A DNA stretch of 64,000 bases from assembly GCA_019636535.1 (NCBI GenBank), contig JAHBXK010000004.1:98842-162841 (forward strand), read 5' to 3'. Under the pieces are notes generated by a model. The model was given only the letters and a program-made list of their open reading frames with translations, ran no database searches and was not told the origin of the DNA. The translations under genes and the position numbers were made by a program. Origin of the DNA: Phycisphaeraceae bacterium (GTDB lineage: Bacteria; Planctomycetota; Phycisphaerae; Phycisphaerales; UBA1924). Shown here piece after piece: positions 44,052 to 52,866 of this stretch. Position 1 is the stretch's first letter. Every line of letters starts with the position of its first letter.

Positions 44052-45464
44052 TCAGTGATGCCCCCCGCCGTGGTCGTCCTTCTTCGCCGCCGACTTGCCG
44101 CCCTTGGCCTTGTCCGCGCTGCTCCCCTTCCCACCCTTGGCCTTCGCGCCCCCCTTCTTCGCAGACCCGCCGTTACCGTGCCCGTGATCGTCCTTCTTGC
44201 CCGAGTCCTTCGCCGCGGGCTTGGGCGCGTGCACCACCGGCGCCGGATCGCCCGGCCGCAGCAGCATCACCGGCTCTTGCGTCGGCGGCAGCCCACCCTG
44301 CCCCACACCCATCAAGATGAACACCCACGCCACCAGCGCGTGAAACAGCGTCGCCATCGCCACGAACCCGATCGTCTGCCGAGTCCGCGCTGAGCACCCG
44401 CCCATCACGCGCTCGATCGGCCGCACCGTCACCGCCAGCACCGGCCGCGCAGCCACCGACCCGACCTTCGCCAACGCACCCAGCGCTGCCCTGCCGCGAG
44501 CCCCCGATGCGCCACCATCCACCGCCACCGCAGCACCCGCCGCGACCGCCGATCCCCCAGCGCTCGCCGCAGCGCGCTTCGCCCGCTCGCCGCTCACACT
44601 CGCCCTCTGCTTCTTCTCAGCCACCTTCGCCACAGGCTGCGCAACCGCATCCTCCGGCGTCGAAAAGTCTGAGTCATCCATCGCCGCCGTCGAAGCCTCC
44701 GCCGCCTGCGCACCGGCCTCCTCCCCCACCGTTTCTTCCGACGCGGGCGAAGATTCCGCCTCCGCCACGATCTGCTCGGCCTTCTCCGCGAGCCGGGTGT
44801 CCAACCGCTCGATCGGTGTCCCCTGCGCGGTCTCCCCACCCGCACCCACACCAGCACCCGCGCTCTCAACGTCCTTCGCGCGCTCCACCACCGCCGGCGT
44901 CTCCGCGCCAACACTCGCGCCCGCATCCACACCCATCGCACGCGCGGTCGCCTCGCGCGCTGAGTCGATCTGCGCACCCGCCTCGATCAACTCCGCCCCA
45001 ACGTCGCTCAACATCTGATCGACCGCCTCGGCGTCCCCCTCTTCCGCCAGCGCTTCCACCGCCGCGCTCGCTCGCTCAACCGCCCGAATCGCTTCGCCCC
45101 CCGCATCCGCCGTTTCAGCCGCATCGACCGACGACGCCGACGCGCCCTCGCCCGTCGTTCCCTCTTCGCCAACCACCCCCGCCACGTCCTCCACACTCAC
45201 CCCCGGCGGCTCAACAAACGCCGGGTCCTCACCCGCCGTCGCCGATGAATCCGCCACCCCCACACCCGCGCCGACCGCCTCTTCCTCCGCCGACAACTCC
45301 GCCGTCAGCGCACGCATCCCCGCTTCGATCTGCTCATCCATCTCCGCCTCGGCCGTCACCGTCCCGGCCGCAACCCCCGCATCCGCTCCCGCACCCACCG
45401 CGCGGCCCGCGCCCGCGTCCGTCTCCTCAACCGTCGTGCGTGTTCCCGGCGTGCGATCGTTCAT
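44052..45464 (-). CDS. Acidic Ala/Glu-rich protein with one membrane helix and His/Lys-rich tail
   Basis: The 470-residue protein has a very acidic, low-complexity N-terminal part (residues about 1-300, rich in Ala, Glu, Val, Gly and Asp). An Arg/Ala-rich basic segment follows, then a single hydrophobic helix near residue 375 (TIGFVAMATLFHALVAWVFILMGVG). The tail of about 75 residues is rich in Lys, Gly and His (GKKDDHGHGNGGSAKKGGAKA and DDHGGGHH at the very end). No enzyme domain is visible. The frame agrees with the codon bias of neighbours, so translation is likely despite the low complexity. A charge-segregated membrane linker that binds metal or nucleic acid with its tail is one possibility. 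Confidence 0.7.
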   Translation of the reverse strand: MNDRTPGTRTTVEETDAGAGRAVGAGADAGVAAGTVTAEAEMDEQIEAGMRALTAELSAEEEAVGAGVGVADSSATAGEDPAFVEPPGVSVEDVAGVVGEEGTTGEGASASSVDAAETADAGGEAIRAVERASAAVEALAEEGDAEAVDQMLSDVGAELIEAGAQIDSAREATARAMGVDAGASVGAETPAVVERAKDVESAGAGVGAGGETAQGTPIERLDTRLAEKAEQIVAEAESSPASEETVGEEAGAQAAEASTAAMDDSDFSTPEDAVAQPVAKVAEKKQRASVSGERAKRAAASAGGSAVAAGAAVAVDGGASGARGRAALGALAKVGSVAARPVLAVTVRPIERVMGGCSARTRQTIGFVAMATLFHALVAWVFILMGVGQGGLPPTQEPVMLLRPGDPAPVVHAPKPAAKDSGKKDDHGHGNGGSAKKGGAKAKGGKGSSADKAKGGKSAAKKDDHGGGHH

Positions 45465-45764
45465 ACAGCCCCCGCCCCGCGCTCAGTCCTTCCCAAGCCC
45501 CGCCCGAGGCAGCCCGCTCTCCAATCCGCGCACCAAGACCGCGCGCCCCCGCCCCCTCCCCAGAACCCCCGCCAACCGCCTCAAATCGGCCCCGCGCCCC
45601 ACCGACTCCAGCACCCGAACCACCCCCCAGCGCAATTATTGCAGAACTCGCCCCCTCCCACCGGCACACCTTCACATTCCACACCCCCCATCTCCCTATC
45701 CACACCCCACAACCCGCCGCCCCCTCCCCCCCACCCCCAACCCCCCCACAGTCAATGATCCGAC
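45465..45764. other. Divergent C-rich intergenic region
   Basis: This 300-base region separates the acidic membrane protein gene from rsmE, which are transcribed away from each other. The part near rsmE (about 45640-45755) is strongly C-rich on the plus strand, with several runs of five to seven C. No promoter motif, riboswitch or coding frame of interest was recognised. Confidence 0.5.
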
Positions 45765-46520
45765 ATGCACCGCCTCTGGGTCCCCGAACTCCGACAGGCG
45801 ATCGACTCCATCACCATCCACGGCGACGAGGCCGATCACCTCGCACGCGCCCGCCGGGCGCGCCCCGGGGAACCCATCGCCCTCCACGACGGTCAGGGCC
45901 GCATCGCCACCGGCTCCATCACCCGCATCGACCCCGGCTCGCGCCGAGAGCCCCCCTCCGTCACCGTCCAACTCGACCTTACCCATCTCCTCCCGCCCGG
46001 CCCTGCCGTCCACGTCCTCACCGCCGTCCCCAAGGGCGGACGCGTCGACGAGATGGTCGAGCAACTCAGCCAGATTGGCGCCCGCTCCTGGTCACCCCTC
46101 CGCTGCGCCCGCTCCGTCGTCGATCCTCGCCCCACCAAACTCAACCGCCTCGAGCGCATCGCCGTCGAGAGCATGAAGCAGTGCGGCCGCGCTTGGCGCC
46201 TCCACGTCGCCGACCACACCACCGACTTCGCCGAGGCATTCGCCGCGTCAAAGACTCAACCCCCACCCGCCACCATCCTCGCCCACTCCGCCGGCACGCC
46301 CGCCCTCAACTGGTTCCTCACCCAGCGCGCACACGCCGACTCCACACCCACCACCACCCTCCGCCTCCTCATCGGGCCCGAAGGCGGCTGGACCCCCGAC
46401 GAACTCGCCGCAGCGCACACGCACCACGCCGCCATCCTCTCCTTCGGCCCACACGCCATGCGCATCGAAACCGCCGCCGTCGTCGCCGCCTCCCTCGCCG
46501 TCCAAGCCCTCACCACCTGA
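45765..46520 (+). CDS. rsmE: 16S rRNA (uracil1498-N3)-methyltransferase RsmE
   Basis: RsmE is a SPOUT-class methyltransferase that methylates N3 of U1498 in 16S rRNA using S-adenosylmethionine. The 251-residue protein has an N-terminal PUA-like domain (HRLWVPE, GDEADHLARARRARPGEPIALHDGQG). The knot region motifs are LIGPEGGWTPDEL (GPEGG at 204-208) and FGPHAMRIETAAVVAAS, which match the family's usual LGxRILRxETA. Length and layout are normal. The next gene lies 142 bases downstream on the same strand, so shared transcription is possible. Confidence 0.95.
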   Translation: MHRLWVPELRQAIDSITIHGDEADHLARARRARPGEPIALHDGQGRIATGSITRIDPGSRREPPSVTVQLDLTHLLPPGPAVHVLTAVPKGGRVDEMVEQLSQIGARSWSPLRCARSVVDPRPTKLNRLERIAVESMKQCGRAWRLHVADHTTDFAEAFAASKTQPPPATILAHSAGTPALNWFLTQRAHADSTPTTTLRLLIGPEGGWTPDELAAAHTHHAAILSFGPHAMRIETAAVVAASLAVQALTT

Positions 46521-46662
46521 TCATCCGCCCAAGCGCCCCGTGCGAATCACCCCCCGCACGCTCACACCCCCGCACCCACGCCCACCCCCAAACGTACTTC
46601 ACACACACACCCTCTCCCCCCTCTCCTCCCCGCGCACGCCTCCACCCCCCCTCCCCCACTCC

Positions 46663-47595
46663 ATGCCACCAACCACCCGCTCCAACCAACACGACCACGA
46701 CAACGGTCACGACGACTGCCCCGACGCACCCCGCCGCTCCGCGCGCACACTCCCCACCTACGCCACCAACCCACACCCCCCGCGCGTCCTCGTCGCCATC
46801 CCCGTCTACAACGAACAGAACTACGTCTGCCGCGTCCTCGCGCGCGTCACCGAATACGCCGACGACATCCTCGTCATCGACGACGGCTCCACCGACCGAA
46901 CCCCCGCCCTCCTCACCAAGTTCCCCGTCGACGTCATCCGCCACGGCGAGAACCGCGGCTACGGACAGAGCCTCAAAGACGCCTTCGACTGGGCCGCCAT
47001 GCGCGGTTACGACTGGGTCCTCACCATGGACTGCGACGAACAGCACGAGCCCGCCTCCATCCCCGACTTCATGCAGCGCATCGCCGACAACAACGCGGAC
47101 ATCATCTCCGGCTCGCGCTACCTCCACCACGCCGACGAACACCTCGCTCCCGCCCAGCCCGCCCCCGCCGACCGCCGAGCCATCAACCACACCATCACCG
47201 ACGAACTCAACGCCCGCCTCAGCGCCGCGTGGCCCGCCCCCTTCCGCATGACCGACGCCTTCTGCGGCTTCAAGGCCCACCGCGTCTCCGCCATGGCCCG
47301 ACTCCGCCTCACCGAGACCGGCTACGCGTTCCCCATGCAGTTCTGGGTCCAGGCCGCCGCCACCAAACTCCGCGTCGAGGAACTCCCCGTCAGCCTCATC
47401 TACAACGACCCCAACCGCTCCTTCGGCGGCACGCTCGACGACCCCGCCGTCCGGCTCGCCCACTACCGCAACGTCCTCCACCGCGAACTCGAACGCTGCG
47501 CCCACCGCCTCCCCCGCGGCGCCAGCGCCGACACGCTGCGCACGCACGAGCACGCCCCCTGCGCGTGCTCCTGCTCATCCGACCGCGACGCATGA
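46663..47595 (+). CDS. Family 2 glycosyltransferase (DPM1-like)
   Basis: I chose ATG 46663; the upstream frame to 46540 has no protein-like sequence. The 310-residue protein begins with a disordered His/Asp-rich stretch (NQHDHDNGHDD). It then shows a GT-A fold: VLVAIPVYNEQNYVCRVL, ILVIDDGSTDRT, and MDCDEQHEP as the metal-binding acidic motif. That last motif and the GYGQSLKDAF and ADIISGSRY segments match dolichyl-phosphate mannose synthase-like enzymes, which load sugars on polyprenyl phosphate. It could supply donors for GT-C enzymes such as the one at 36338. The C-terminus ends with a Cys/His-rich tail (HEHAPCACSCSS). Its stop overlaps the next start (ATGA). Confidence 0.9.
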   Translation: MPPTTRSNQHDHDNGHDDCPDAPRRSARTLPTYATNPHPPRVLVAIPVYNEQNYVCRVLARVTEYADDILVIDDGSTDRTPALLTKFPVDVIRHGENRGYGQSLKDAFDWAAMRGYDWVLTMDCDEQHEPASIPDFMQRIADNNADIISGSRYLHHADEHLAPAQPAPADRRAINHTITDELNARLSAAWPAPFRMTDAFCGFKAHRVSAMARLRLTETGYAFPMQFWVQAAATKLRVEELPVSLIYNDPNRSFGGTLDDPAVRLAHYRNVLHRELERCAHRLPRGASADTLRTHEHAPCACSCSSDRDA

Positions 47596-49172
47596 CCGTC
47601 CGCGAGCGCTCCACCCGCCCGCCGCTACGCTCCGCCGTGCTTCCCCGGCCGTCATCACCCGCGGTCTCTCCACACACGCCCGCCATCACCCTCGACCCGC
47701 ACCCCGGCCCGCGCTTCAAACTCTGGGCCGATCTCGCCCGCGCCCACTTCGCCCGTCTCTCCCCCGCCGCGCGCGCCTTCCGCGCAGCGCTCAACCTCCC
47801 CACCGACCGACCCGTCATCATGACCGGCCATCAGGCCGAGTGGTGGCACCCCGGCATCCTCGCCAAGGCCGTCGCCTCCCACGCAACCGCCGAGGCGCTC
47901 GCCACCTCGCCCACCACTCTCGCCGCCTCCGCCTGGCTCATCGTCGATCAGGACGCCCACGACGACGCGCTCCTCCGCCTCCCGCTCCTCGATCACGCCG
48001 GCCACCTCCACCTCTTCCCGTGGCGCATCGCCGGCGAACCCCCCTCCGAACACGACAACACCCCGTCCGCGCGCAAACCACCCTGGCCGCGCTCCGCCAT
48101 CACCATCCCCACACCCCAAGCGCCCTCTTCCAATCCCGCACGCTGGGCCACGCGACACCTCGCCTCCACCAACCTCCTCCAGCGCATCGCCGACTCCCTC
48201 GCCCGCCACGCCGACGCACCCTCCCGCGCCCGGCAAATCGCCCTCACGCTCCGCGACTGGGCCTGCGACCCCGCCCTCGCCACGCCCGTCATCCCCGCCG
48301 CGCACGCCCCCCACCTCCTCTTCGCCTCCACCCTCGGCAACACCCCCTTCTTCCGCAACCTCATCACCAGCATGCTCGCCGACCCGCGCGCCTGCGTTGA
48401 ATCGCACAACCGCGCTGCGGCAGCGCACCCCCACGCGGGCATCACCCCCCTGGCGCTCCCGCCCGAAACCGACAAGATCGAACTCCCCCTCTGGCACGTC
48501 CCCGACCAACCCGCCGCCCAGCGCAGCCGCGTCACCGTCGCGCTCGCGCGCAAGGCCCTCGACTCCGCGCCCGCCGAACTCATGCCCCGCGCCGTCCTCG
48601 CCACCGGCCTCATGCGACTCGCCGCCGCCGACCTCTTCATCCACGGCACGGGCGGCCGCCTCTACGACCGCGTCAGCCACGACTGGCTCACCCGCTGGCA
48701 ACCAACCCTCCCGCTCGCCCCCAGCGCCGTCGCCTCCGCCACGCTCACACTCCGCATCGACTTCCCCCCCGGCAAGGCGCCCCTGCCCGCCGAGTCACTC
48801 GACCACCTCCGCTGGCTCCTCCACCACGCACGCCACGACCCCGCCTCCCTCGGCGACGATGACGCAGCGCAGCGCAAAGCCGAACTCATCGCCGTCCTCC
48901 GAACACTGCGCTGGAAACGACGACGCGACCCCGTCGCACGCGCCCGCTCGCGCGACCTCTACCGCGACCTGCAATCGCTCCTCGACAGCGCCCGTGCACG
49001 TCACACCGACGACCTCGCCCGTCTCGCCGCGCGCGTCGCCGACGCAACCGCGCGCCGACACGAGTCCGACCTCGCCGCCGACCGAACCTGGTTCTTCGGC
49101 CTCTACGACCCACACCAGTTGTCCGCCCTCGCCCAGGCTATCTCCTCCCCCGCCCACCACTCCGCACGCTGA
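47592..49172 (+). CDS. BshC-like (distant) hypothetical protein
   Basis: ATG 47592 overlaps the stop codon of the glycosyltransferase gene. The 526-residue protein has PVIMTGHQAEWWHPGILAKAVA near residue 74 and AWLIVDQDAHD near residue 115. These resemble the TGQQ and SEDHD motifs of BshC, the bacillithiol-forming cysteine ligase, at similar spacing, and its length (about 540 in BshC) agrees. Other regions are not obviously alike, so the relation may be at fold level. If true, the organism may make bacillithiol or a related thiol; no BshA or BshB gene is present. The 3' end overlaps the convergent zinc-ribbon gene by 35 bases. Confidence 0.7.
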   Translation: MTVRERSTRPPLRSAVLPRPSSPAVSPHTPAITLDPHPGPRFKLWADLARAHFARLSPAARAFRAALNLPTDRPVIMTGHQAEWWHPGILAKAVASHATAEALATSPTTLAASAWLIVDQDAHDDALLRLPLLDHAGHLHLFPWRIAGEPPSEHDNTPSARKPPWPRSAITIPTPQAPSSNPARWATRHLASTNLLQRIADSLARHADAPSRARQIALTLRDWACDPALATPVIPAAHAPHLLFASTLGNTPFFRNLITSMLADPRACVESHNRAAAAHPHAGITPLALPPETDKIELPLWHVPDQPAAQRSRVTVALARKALDSAPAELMPRAVLATGLMRLAAADLFIHGTGGRLYDRVSHDWLTRWQPTLPLAPSAVASATLTLRIDFPPGKAPLPAESLDHLRWLLHHARHDPASLGDDDAAQRKAELIAVLRTLRWKRRRDPVARARSRDLYRDLQSLLDSARARHTDDLARLAARVADATARRHESDLAADRTWFFGLYDPHQLSALAQAISSPAHHSAR

Positions 49173-49761
49173 ACCCCGCCGCGCGCCCCTCCAGCAGGTT
49201 CAGCACCACACGCAACTTCCCCCCCGCCTCCCGCGCGGCGGCCCCATCAAACCCCGCCCCCGGCGCTGCGCGCGTCGCCCCGCGCCCACCCGCGCTCGCC
49301 GCGCCATCCCCGCCCTCACCAGCGCCGCTCACAACGCCCGACCCGATCACCTCCCCCCAATCCGGCATCACCCCCGGCCCGATCTTCAGACTCGCCCCGT
49401 CCACCACCGCCCCCGGCTCCAGTTGCACCGTCGGCGCCCACGCCTCCCCCTTCACACACCCCTTGGGCGCAACGTACAGCCGCGCGTGCGAGCGGATCTT
49501 CCCCTCGATCAGCCCGTACACCTCCACACCCAGACTCGCCTCGATCAGCCCCGCGTGCAGTTTCCCGCGCTTCAGCACCACCACCCGCCCGCACGTCTGC
49601 ACGCGGTTCGTGTAACACTCATCGCGGATCACCACGTCGTCCAGCGTCACCCGCCGATAGCACCACGGGCACGACAGACTCATCGCCCGCGCCGGCGCGT
49701 CGAACGGCTTGCCGCACAGATAGCAGCGAACGGTCCGCAGTGTGTCCGACGAAGCCTGCAC
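49138..49761 (-). CDS. Bactofilin-like protein with N-terminal zinc ribbon
   Basis: The 207-residue product begins with two CxxC pairs (VRCYLCGKPFDAPARAMSLSCPWCYRR), a likely zinc ribbon. Beta-strand repeats follow (QTCGRVVVLKRGKLHAGLIEASLGVEVYGLIEGKIRSHARLYVAPKG) that resemble the right-handed beta-helix of bactofilins. The Gly/Ala-rich tail is probably disordered. The start appears to be GTG at 49761 with no strong ribosome-binding site. It lies just downstream of a true bactofilin gene on the same strand, so the pair may form a mixed polymer. The 3' end overlaps the BshC-like gene. Confidence 0.72.
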   Translation of the reverse strand: MQASSDTLRTVRCYLCGKPFDAPARAMSLSCPWCYRRVTLDDVVIRDECYTNRVQTCGRVVVLKRGKLHAGLIEASLGVEVYGLIEGKIRSHARLYVAPKGCVKGEAWAPTVQLEPGAVVDGASLKIGPGVMPDWGEVIGSGVVSGAGEGGDGAASAGGRGATRAAPGAGFDGAAAREAGGKLRVVLNLLEGRAAGFSVRSGGRGRR

Positions 49762-49937
49762 GCCAGGGATGCCCCTGCCGACCCGGCGCTCAACCCCGCG
49801 GGCTCCGCCGCTGCGGGATCAGGCCGGACCGACCACGACGATGCGCGTCCTTCACCGACACTCCGCTCACCTTCCCTCACCCCCCCGCCGCGCACGCTCC
49901 GCCGCGCAGCCCCTTCTCCCGCTCCCCGCCCTTCCGA

Positions 49938-50483
49938 TCAGGCGCCGTTGTCCGCCGTCTCCGTCGCGTTCGACGCACGCCGGCCAAGACCCGCCAGCCG
50001 GGCCTCAAGCCCCGCCAGCGTCGCCTCAAGATCGTTCGTCTTCGTGTTCACCGACACCGGCGCAACCACCACCGGCTTCGACGCACGACGCGTCGTCACT
50101 TCCGTCGCCGCGGCGGGCCGCTCCTCACGCCCCGGCGCGTTCTTGAGCGCATCGGCACCCACCCGGCAGTGCCCGATGAAACTCGCCCCCTCCGCCACCA
50201 CCAGCGTCGTCGCCACGATGTCCCCCACCACGCGCGCCTTCACGTTCAACTGCGCACGCTCGGTCGCCATGACGTCCCCCTCCACCAGCCCGTCCACGAT
50301 CACCGTCGTCGCCTCGATCGACGCCTTGCAAGCGGCGCCCTCACCGATCTCCACCTCGCCCTTGGCCGTAATCCGACCCTCGAAAGTGCCGAGTATGCGG
50401 GCCGACGAATCAAACACCATCTCACCCTTGATGTGCGTGTCGGGTCCGATGACGGTCGTGGTGGCGGAACGATGCTCGGCCAT
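49938..50483 (-). CDS. Bactofilin (polymer-forming cytoskeletal protein)
   Basis: I chose ATG 50483 because AAGGA lies seven bases upstream; the frame is open to 50576. The 181-residue protein has the bactofilin core: TTVIGPDTHIKGEMVFDSSARILGTFEGRITAKGEVEIGEGAACKASIEATTVIVDGLVEGDVMA is one beta-helical block of short repeats. Bactofilins polymerise without nucleotide and help place cell-wall and envelope enzymes. The C-terminal 60 residues are low-complexity and end near TETADNGA. The zinc-ribbon bactofilin-like gene follows 176 bases downstream on the same strand, and shared transcription is possible. Confidence 0.9.
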   Translation of the reverse strand: MAEHRSATTTVIGPDTHIKGEMVFDSSARILGTFEGRITAKGEVEIGEGAACKASIEATTVIVDGLVEGDVMATERAQLNVKARVVGDIVATTLVVAEGASFIGHCRVGADALKNAPGREERPAAATEVTTRRASKPVVVAPVSVNTKTNDLEATLAGLEARLAGLGRRASNATETADNGA

Positions 50484-50634
50484 GGCGGGATCCTTGGAAG
50501 CGGGCACAAACGGCTCCGGATTGGGGGGAACAGGCGGAAGTGGATGAGAGGGGCGTACGAAACCGACTCGTCCCATGGCCTATCGGCCCGCAGCCCCCGC
50601 AGTCAACAGTTTCTCGGACCCTGCACGACCCCAT

Positions 50635-51969
50635 TCACGGGGTCGCCCCGGCTCCCTCTCCCTCCCGCGCACCCTCGACCTCGCCCGCTCCCCCACCCCG
50701 CTTCCCCGCCCACCCCGCCGGCCTCGGCGCATCACCCATCCCCAGCGCCATCATCGACATCGCCGTCCCGTAGTTCGCGCTCCGCGGAAACACCCGGTCG
50801 TTCCACCCGCCCTCACCGTCCCGCACCGAAAAAATCGTCTTCGCCAATCGCCGGCGATACTCCTCTCGATCCCTCCGCGGCAGCCGCTCGATCGCCTGCG
50901 CCGCGTAGTAGTGCGCAAAGAAGAAGTAGTACGGCGCAACCCCGTACGGCCGCTCGTGCGTCCCCGTCTTCGCGCGCCGGGCCTCCAACCACTCCCAATG
51001 CGTAAAGAACGCGTCCACCGCCCCGCGCACGCGCTCCACGCTCCCGCGCCCCGCCAACTCCAGCGTCGTCTCCGTCACCAGCATCCGCCCCACCGATCCC
51101 GGCACCGGCTCGCCCGATCGCGCCCCCTCCACGCCCGAATACACCACGCTCCCTGTCCGCGTCCTCGACCGATCCAGGCACTCCAGCCCGCGCTCCACCA
51201 CCCCCGCATCAACCTTCAAGCCCGCGCGCTCCGCCTCGAACAGCGCCTGCAACGTCGGACCCGTCATGAAAGGCGACGGCGGGCTCACCGTCTCCTTCCC
51301 GCGCCCGCGCGCATAGTTCCACCCGCCCACCTGCGCGATCTCCGTCTCCTCGATCGCCCCCACCAGCCGTTGCGCCAGCGCGCGCAACTCCTCCGCCGTC
51401 CGCCCCGCCGGCACGCGCGCCCCTTCCTCCTCCAAGAGCGCCAGCACAAACAGCAGCGCGTACGTGTACCCCCACCCGCGCACGTCGTACCCGCCGTCAT
51501 AGTCCGGGCTCATCAGCGGATGGTCCAGCGCTTCGATGATGAACCCCAACCCTCGCGCCACCGCCCCGCGCCGATCCTCATCCCCCGCATACCCCGGCGC
51601 ACGAACCAGCGCCAGCCCGCAGATCGCCGTCCCACCAACCCGATACCCGATCGGGATCTCCCCCCGCACGCGATACACCCCCTCGTACGGCCACTCGCGC
51701 CCAACCTCCGCGCCCTCCTCCGCCTCCCTCTTCTCCGCGCGATTCCCACCACCCCCACCCCGCCCCACCGGCGGCCCCTCCTGCATCGACAGCAGCATCC
51801 GCACCCCCGCCGACATCGCCTCCGACACATCCTCCGCCCCGACCCCCTCCCCCCCCGCCTCCCCCGCGCGCTCACCCACCCCACCCACCCCCATCAACCC
51901 CGCCGCCACCACCACCCCCACCACCCCCGCAACACCCATCCCACGCCAGCGCTTCCACCTCTTCATCAT
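50635..51969 (-). CDS. Squalene-cyclase/prenyltransferase-fold exported protein
   Basis: The 444-residue protein starts with a signal segment (GMGVAGVVGVVVAAGLMGVGG) after AGGAGG seven bases upstream of ATG 51969. Its body consists of alpha-alpha barrel repeats as in the squalene-cyclase/prenyltransferase beta-subunit superfamily: GYRVGGTAICGLALV, DVRGWGYTYALLFVLALLEE, PFMTGPTLQALFEAER and DGEGGWNDRVFPRSANYGTAMSMMAL. The catalytic DXDD of squalene-hopene cyclase is not seen, so it is probably not a true cyclase. Many planctomycete genomes carry such non-enzymatic or uncharacterised members. Role unknown. Confidence 0.82.
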   Translation of the reverse strand: MMKRWKRWRGMGVAGVVGVVVAAGLMGVGGVGERAGEAGGEGVGAEDVSEAMSAGVRMLLSMQEGPPVGRGGGGGNRAEKREAEEGAEVGREWPYEGVYRVRGEIPIGYRVGGTAICGLALVRAPGYAGDEDRRGAVARGLGFIIEALDHPLMSPDYDGGYDVRGWGYTYALLFVLALLEEEGARVPAGRTAEELRALAQRLVGAIEETEIAQVGGWNYARGRGKETVSPPSPFMTGPTLQALFEAERAGLKVDAGVVERGLECLDRSRTRTGSVVYSGVEGARSGEPVPGSVGRMLVTETTLELAGRGSVERVRGAVDAFFTHWEWLEARRAKTGTHERPYGVAPYYFFFAHYYAAQAIERLPRRDREEYRRRLAKTIFSVRDGEGGWNDRVFPRSANYGTAMSMMALGMGDAPRPAGWAGKRGGGAGEVEGAREGEGAGATP

Positions 51970-52117
51970 CTGCCGTCCTCCTCGTCGATCTTCCCCTCCC
52001 CGGCTATCATCCCCTCCCCCGGCGGAAACCGCCCTCCTCCCGGCCCACGGCTTGCCTCAACAGCATCCCCGAAGCCGCCGAGAAAGGAAAGTCCCGCCCG
52101 CATTCGGGGCACATTCC

Positions 52118-52191
52118 GGGCTTGTAGCTCAGGTGGCTAGAGCGCACCCCTGATAAGGGTGAGGTCGCAGGTTCGACTCCTGCCAGGCCCA
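52118..52191 (+). tRNA. tRNA-Ile (anticodon GAT)
   Basis: A 74-base cloverleaf starts with GGGCTTG and ends with CAGGCCC plus one base. The acceptor stem pairs in full with one G-U, the anticodon stem is CACCC/GGGTG with loop CTGATAA (anticodon GAT), and the T-stem GCAGG/CCTGC encloses TTCGACT. The 3' CCA is not fully encoded. GAT reads the common isoleucine codons ATC and ATT. It stands alone, outside an rRNA operon. Confidence 0.96.
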
Positions 52192-52391
52192 TTCACGGCA
52201 AGTCCAGTCGTTCCCGGCACTTACGGGTACCCGCGTACTCGCCGCCCCGCGCGATAATCGAACCGACCGCCCCACCCGCTCTGGCCGTGCGGTCCGCACC
52301 GATCGCGCTGACCCGGTTCCATCCTTAGATTTGCCCGGCTCTTGCCCCGTCACGCGGCCAGAACATCGCCCGCGCTCCGGCCGAACCTTCA

Positions 52392-52866
52392 TCACTCGCA
52401 CGGCTGGCCGAGATAGGTGTTCCAGCACATCAGAAAGTCCAGCAGGTCCGCAAGATCAACCGTGCCGTCCGCGTTGTAATCGGCAGGCGATGATCCCGGC
52501 GGCGTCACCGTCTGCCCCAGCAACGTCTGCCACGGCGAAAGAAACGTGAGCAGGTCCGCCAAGTCGAGCATCTGATCGTCGTTCACGTCGCACGCCCGGC
52601 ACGCCGCGTCCTCGCAGTCATCGATCACGCCGTTCTCGTTCATGTCGAGTTCCGGCTCCTCCACGATGTCTTCGCTGTCCGCCACGCAGTTCGAGTTGCA
52701 GTCGTACACCAACTCGAACAGGTACGCCCCGTTCTCCGTCGGCTCGCTTGTGCAGTTCACCGGCCAGACCACCTCCGGCAGCCCCGCCACGTCCCGGCTC
52801 AGCACCGCGTACTCCTCTTCCCCGACAACGCGACGCGGCACCACCCGGTACGCAACTTCGCCGGGT
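52392..52866 (-). pseudogene. C-terminal dockerin-like part of a frameshifted exported protein
   Basis: This frame carries the true end of the protein that begins at 54568 but lies in the -1 frame. Reading it gives EVAYRVVPRRVVGEEEYAVL, the type-III-thrombospondin-like segment VYDCNSNCVADSEDI and LDMNENGVIDDCEDA, then two dockerin-like calcium loops (VNDDQMLDLADLLTFLSPW and YNADGTVDLADLLDFLMCW). The joining point is at about 52861-52866 (ggacccggcg on the minus strand). A single missing base there, in the genome or in the assembly, would explain the break. Dockerin-type tails in planctomycetes are probably surface or complex attachment modules. Confidence 0.75.

Noticed and set aside
44507..47251. 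A 914-residue Pro/Ser/Arg-rich plus-strand frame
   Set aside because: It crosses the acidic protein gene, rsmE and the glycosyltransferase gene in the wrong frame and has no domain; rsmE and the glycosyltransferase are certain.
52118..52391. Genomic island inserted at the tRNA-Ile
   Set aside because: No duplicated tRNA 3' end or integrase gene is visible within the window downstream of the tRNA.
52007..52428. Minus-strand frames over the tRNA giving AGVEPATSPLSGVRSSHLSYK and WAWQESNLRPHPYQGCALAT
   Set aside because: These phrases are the well-known false proteins read from the antisense strand of tRNA genes; the tRNA-Ile itself explains them.
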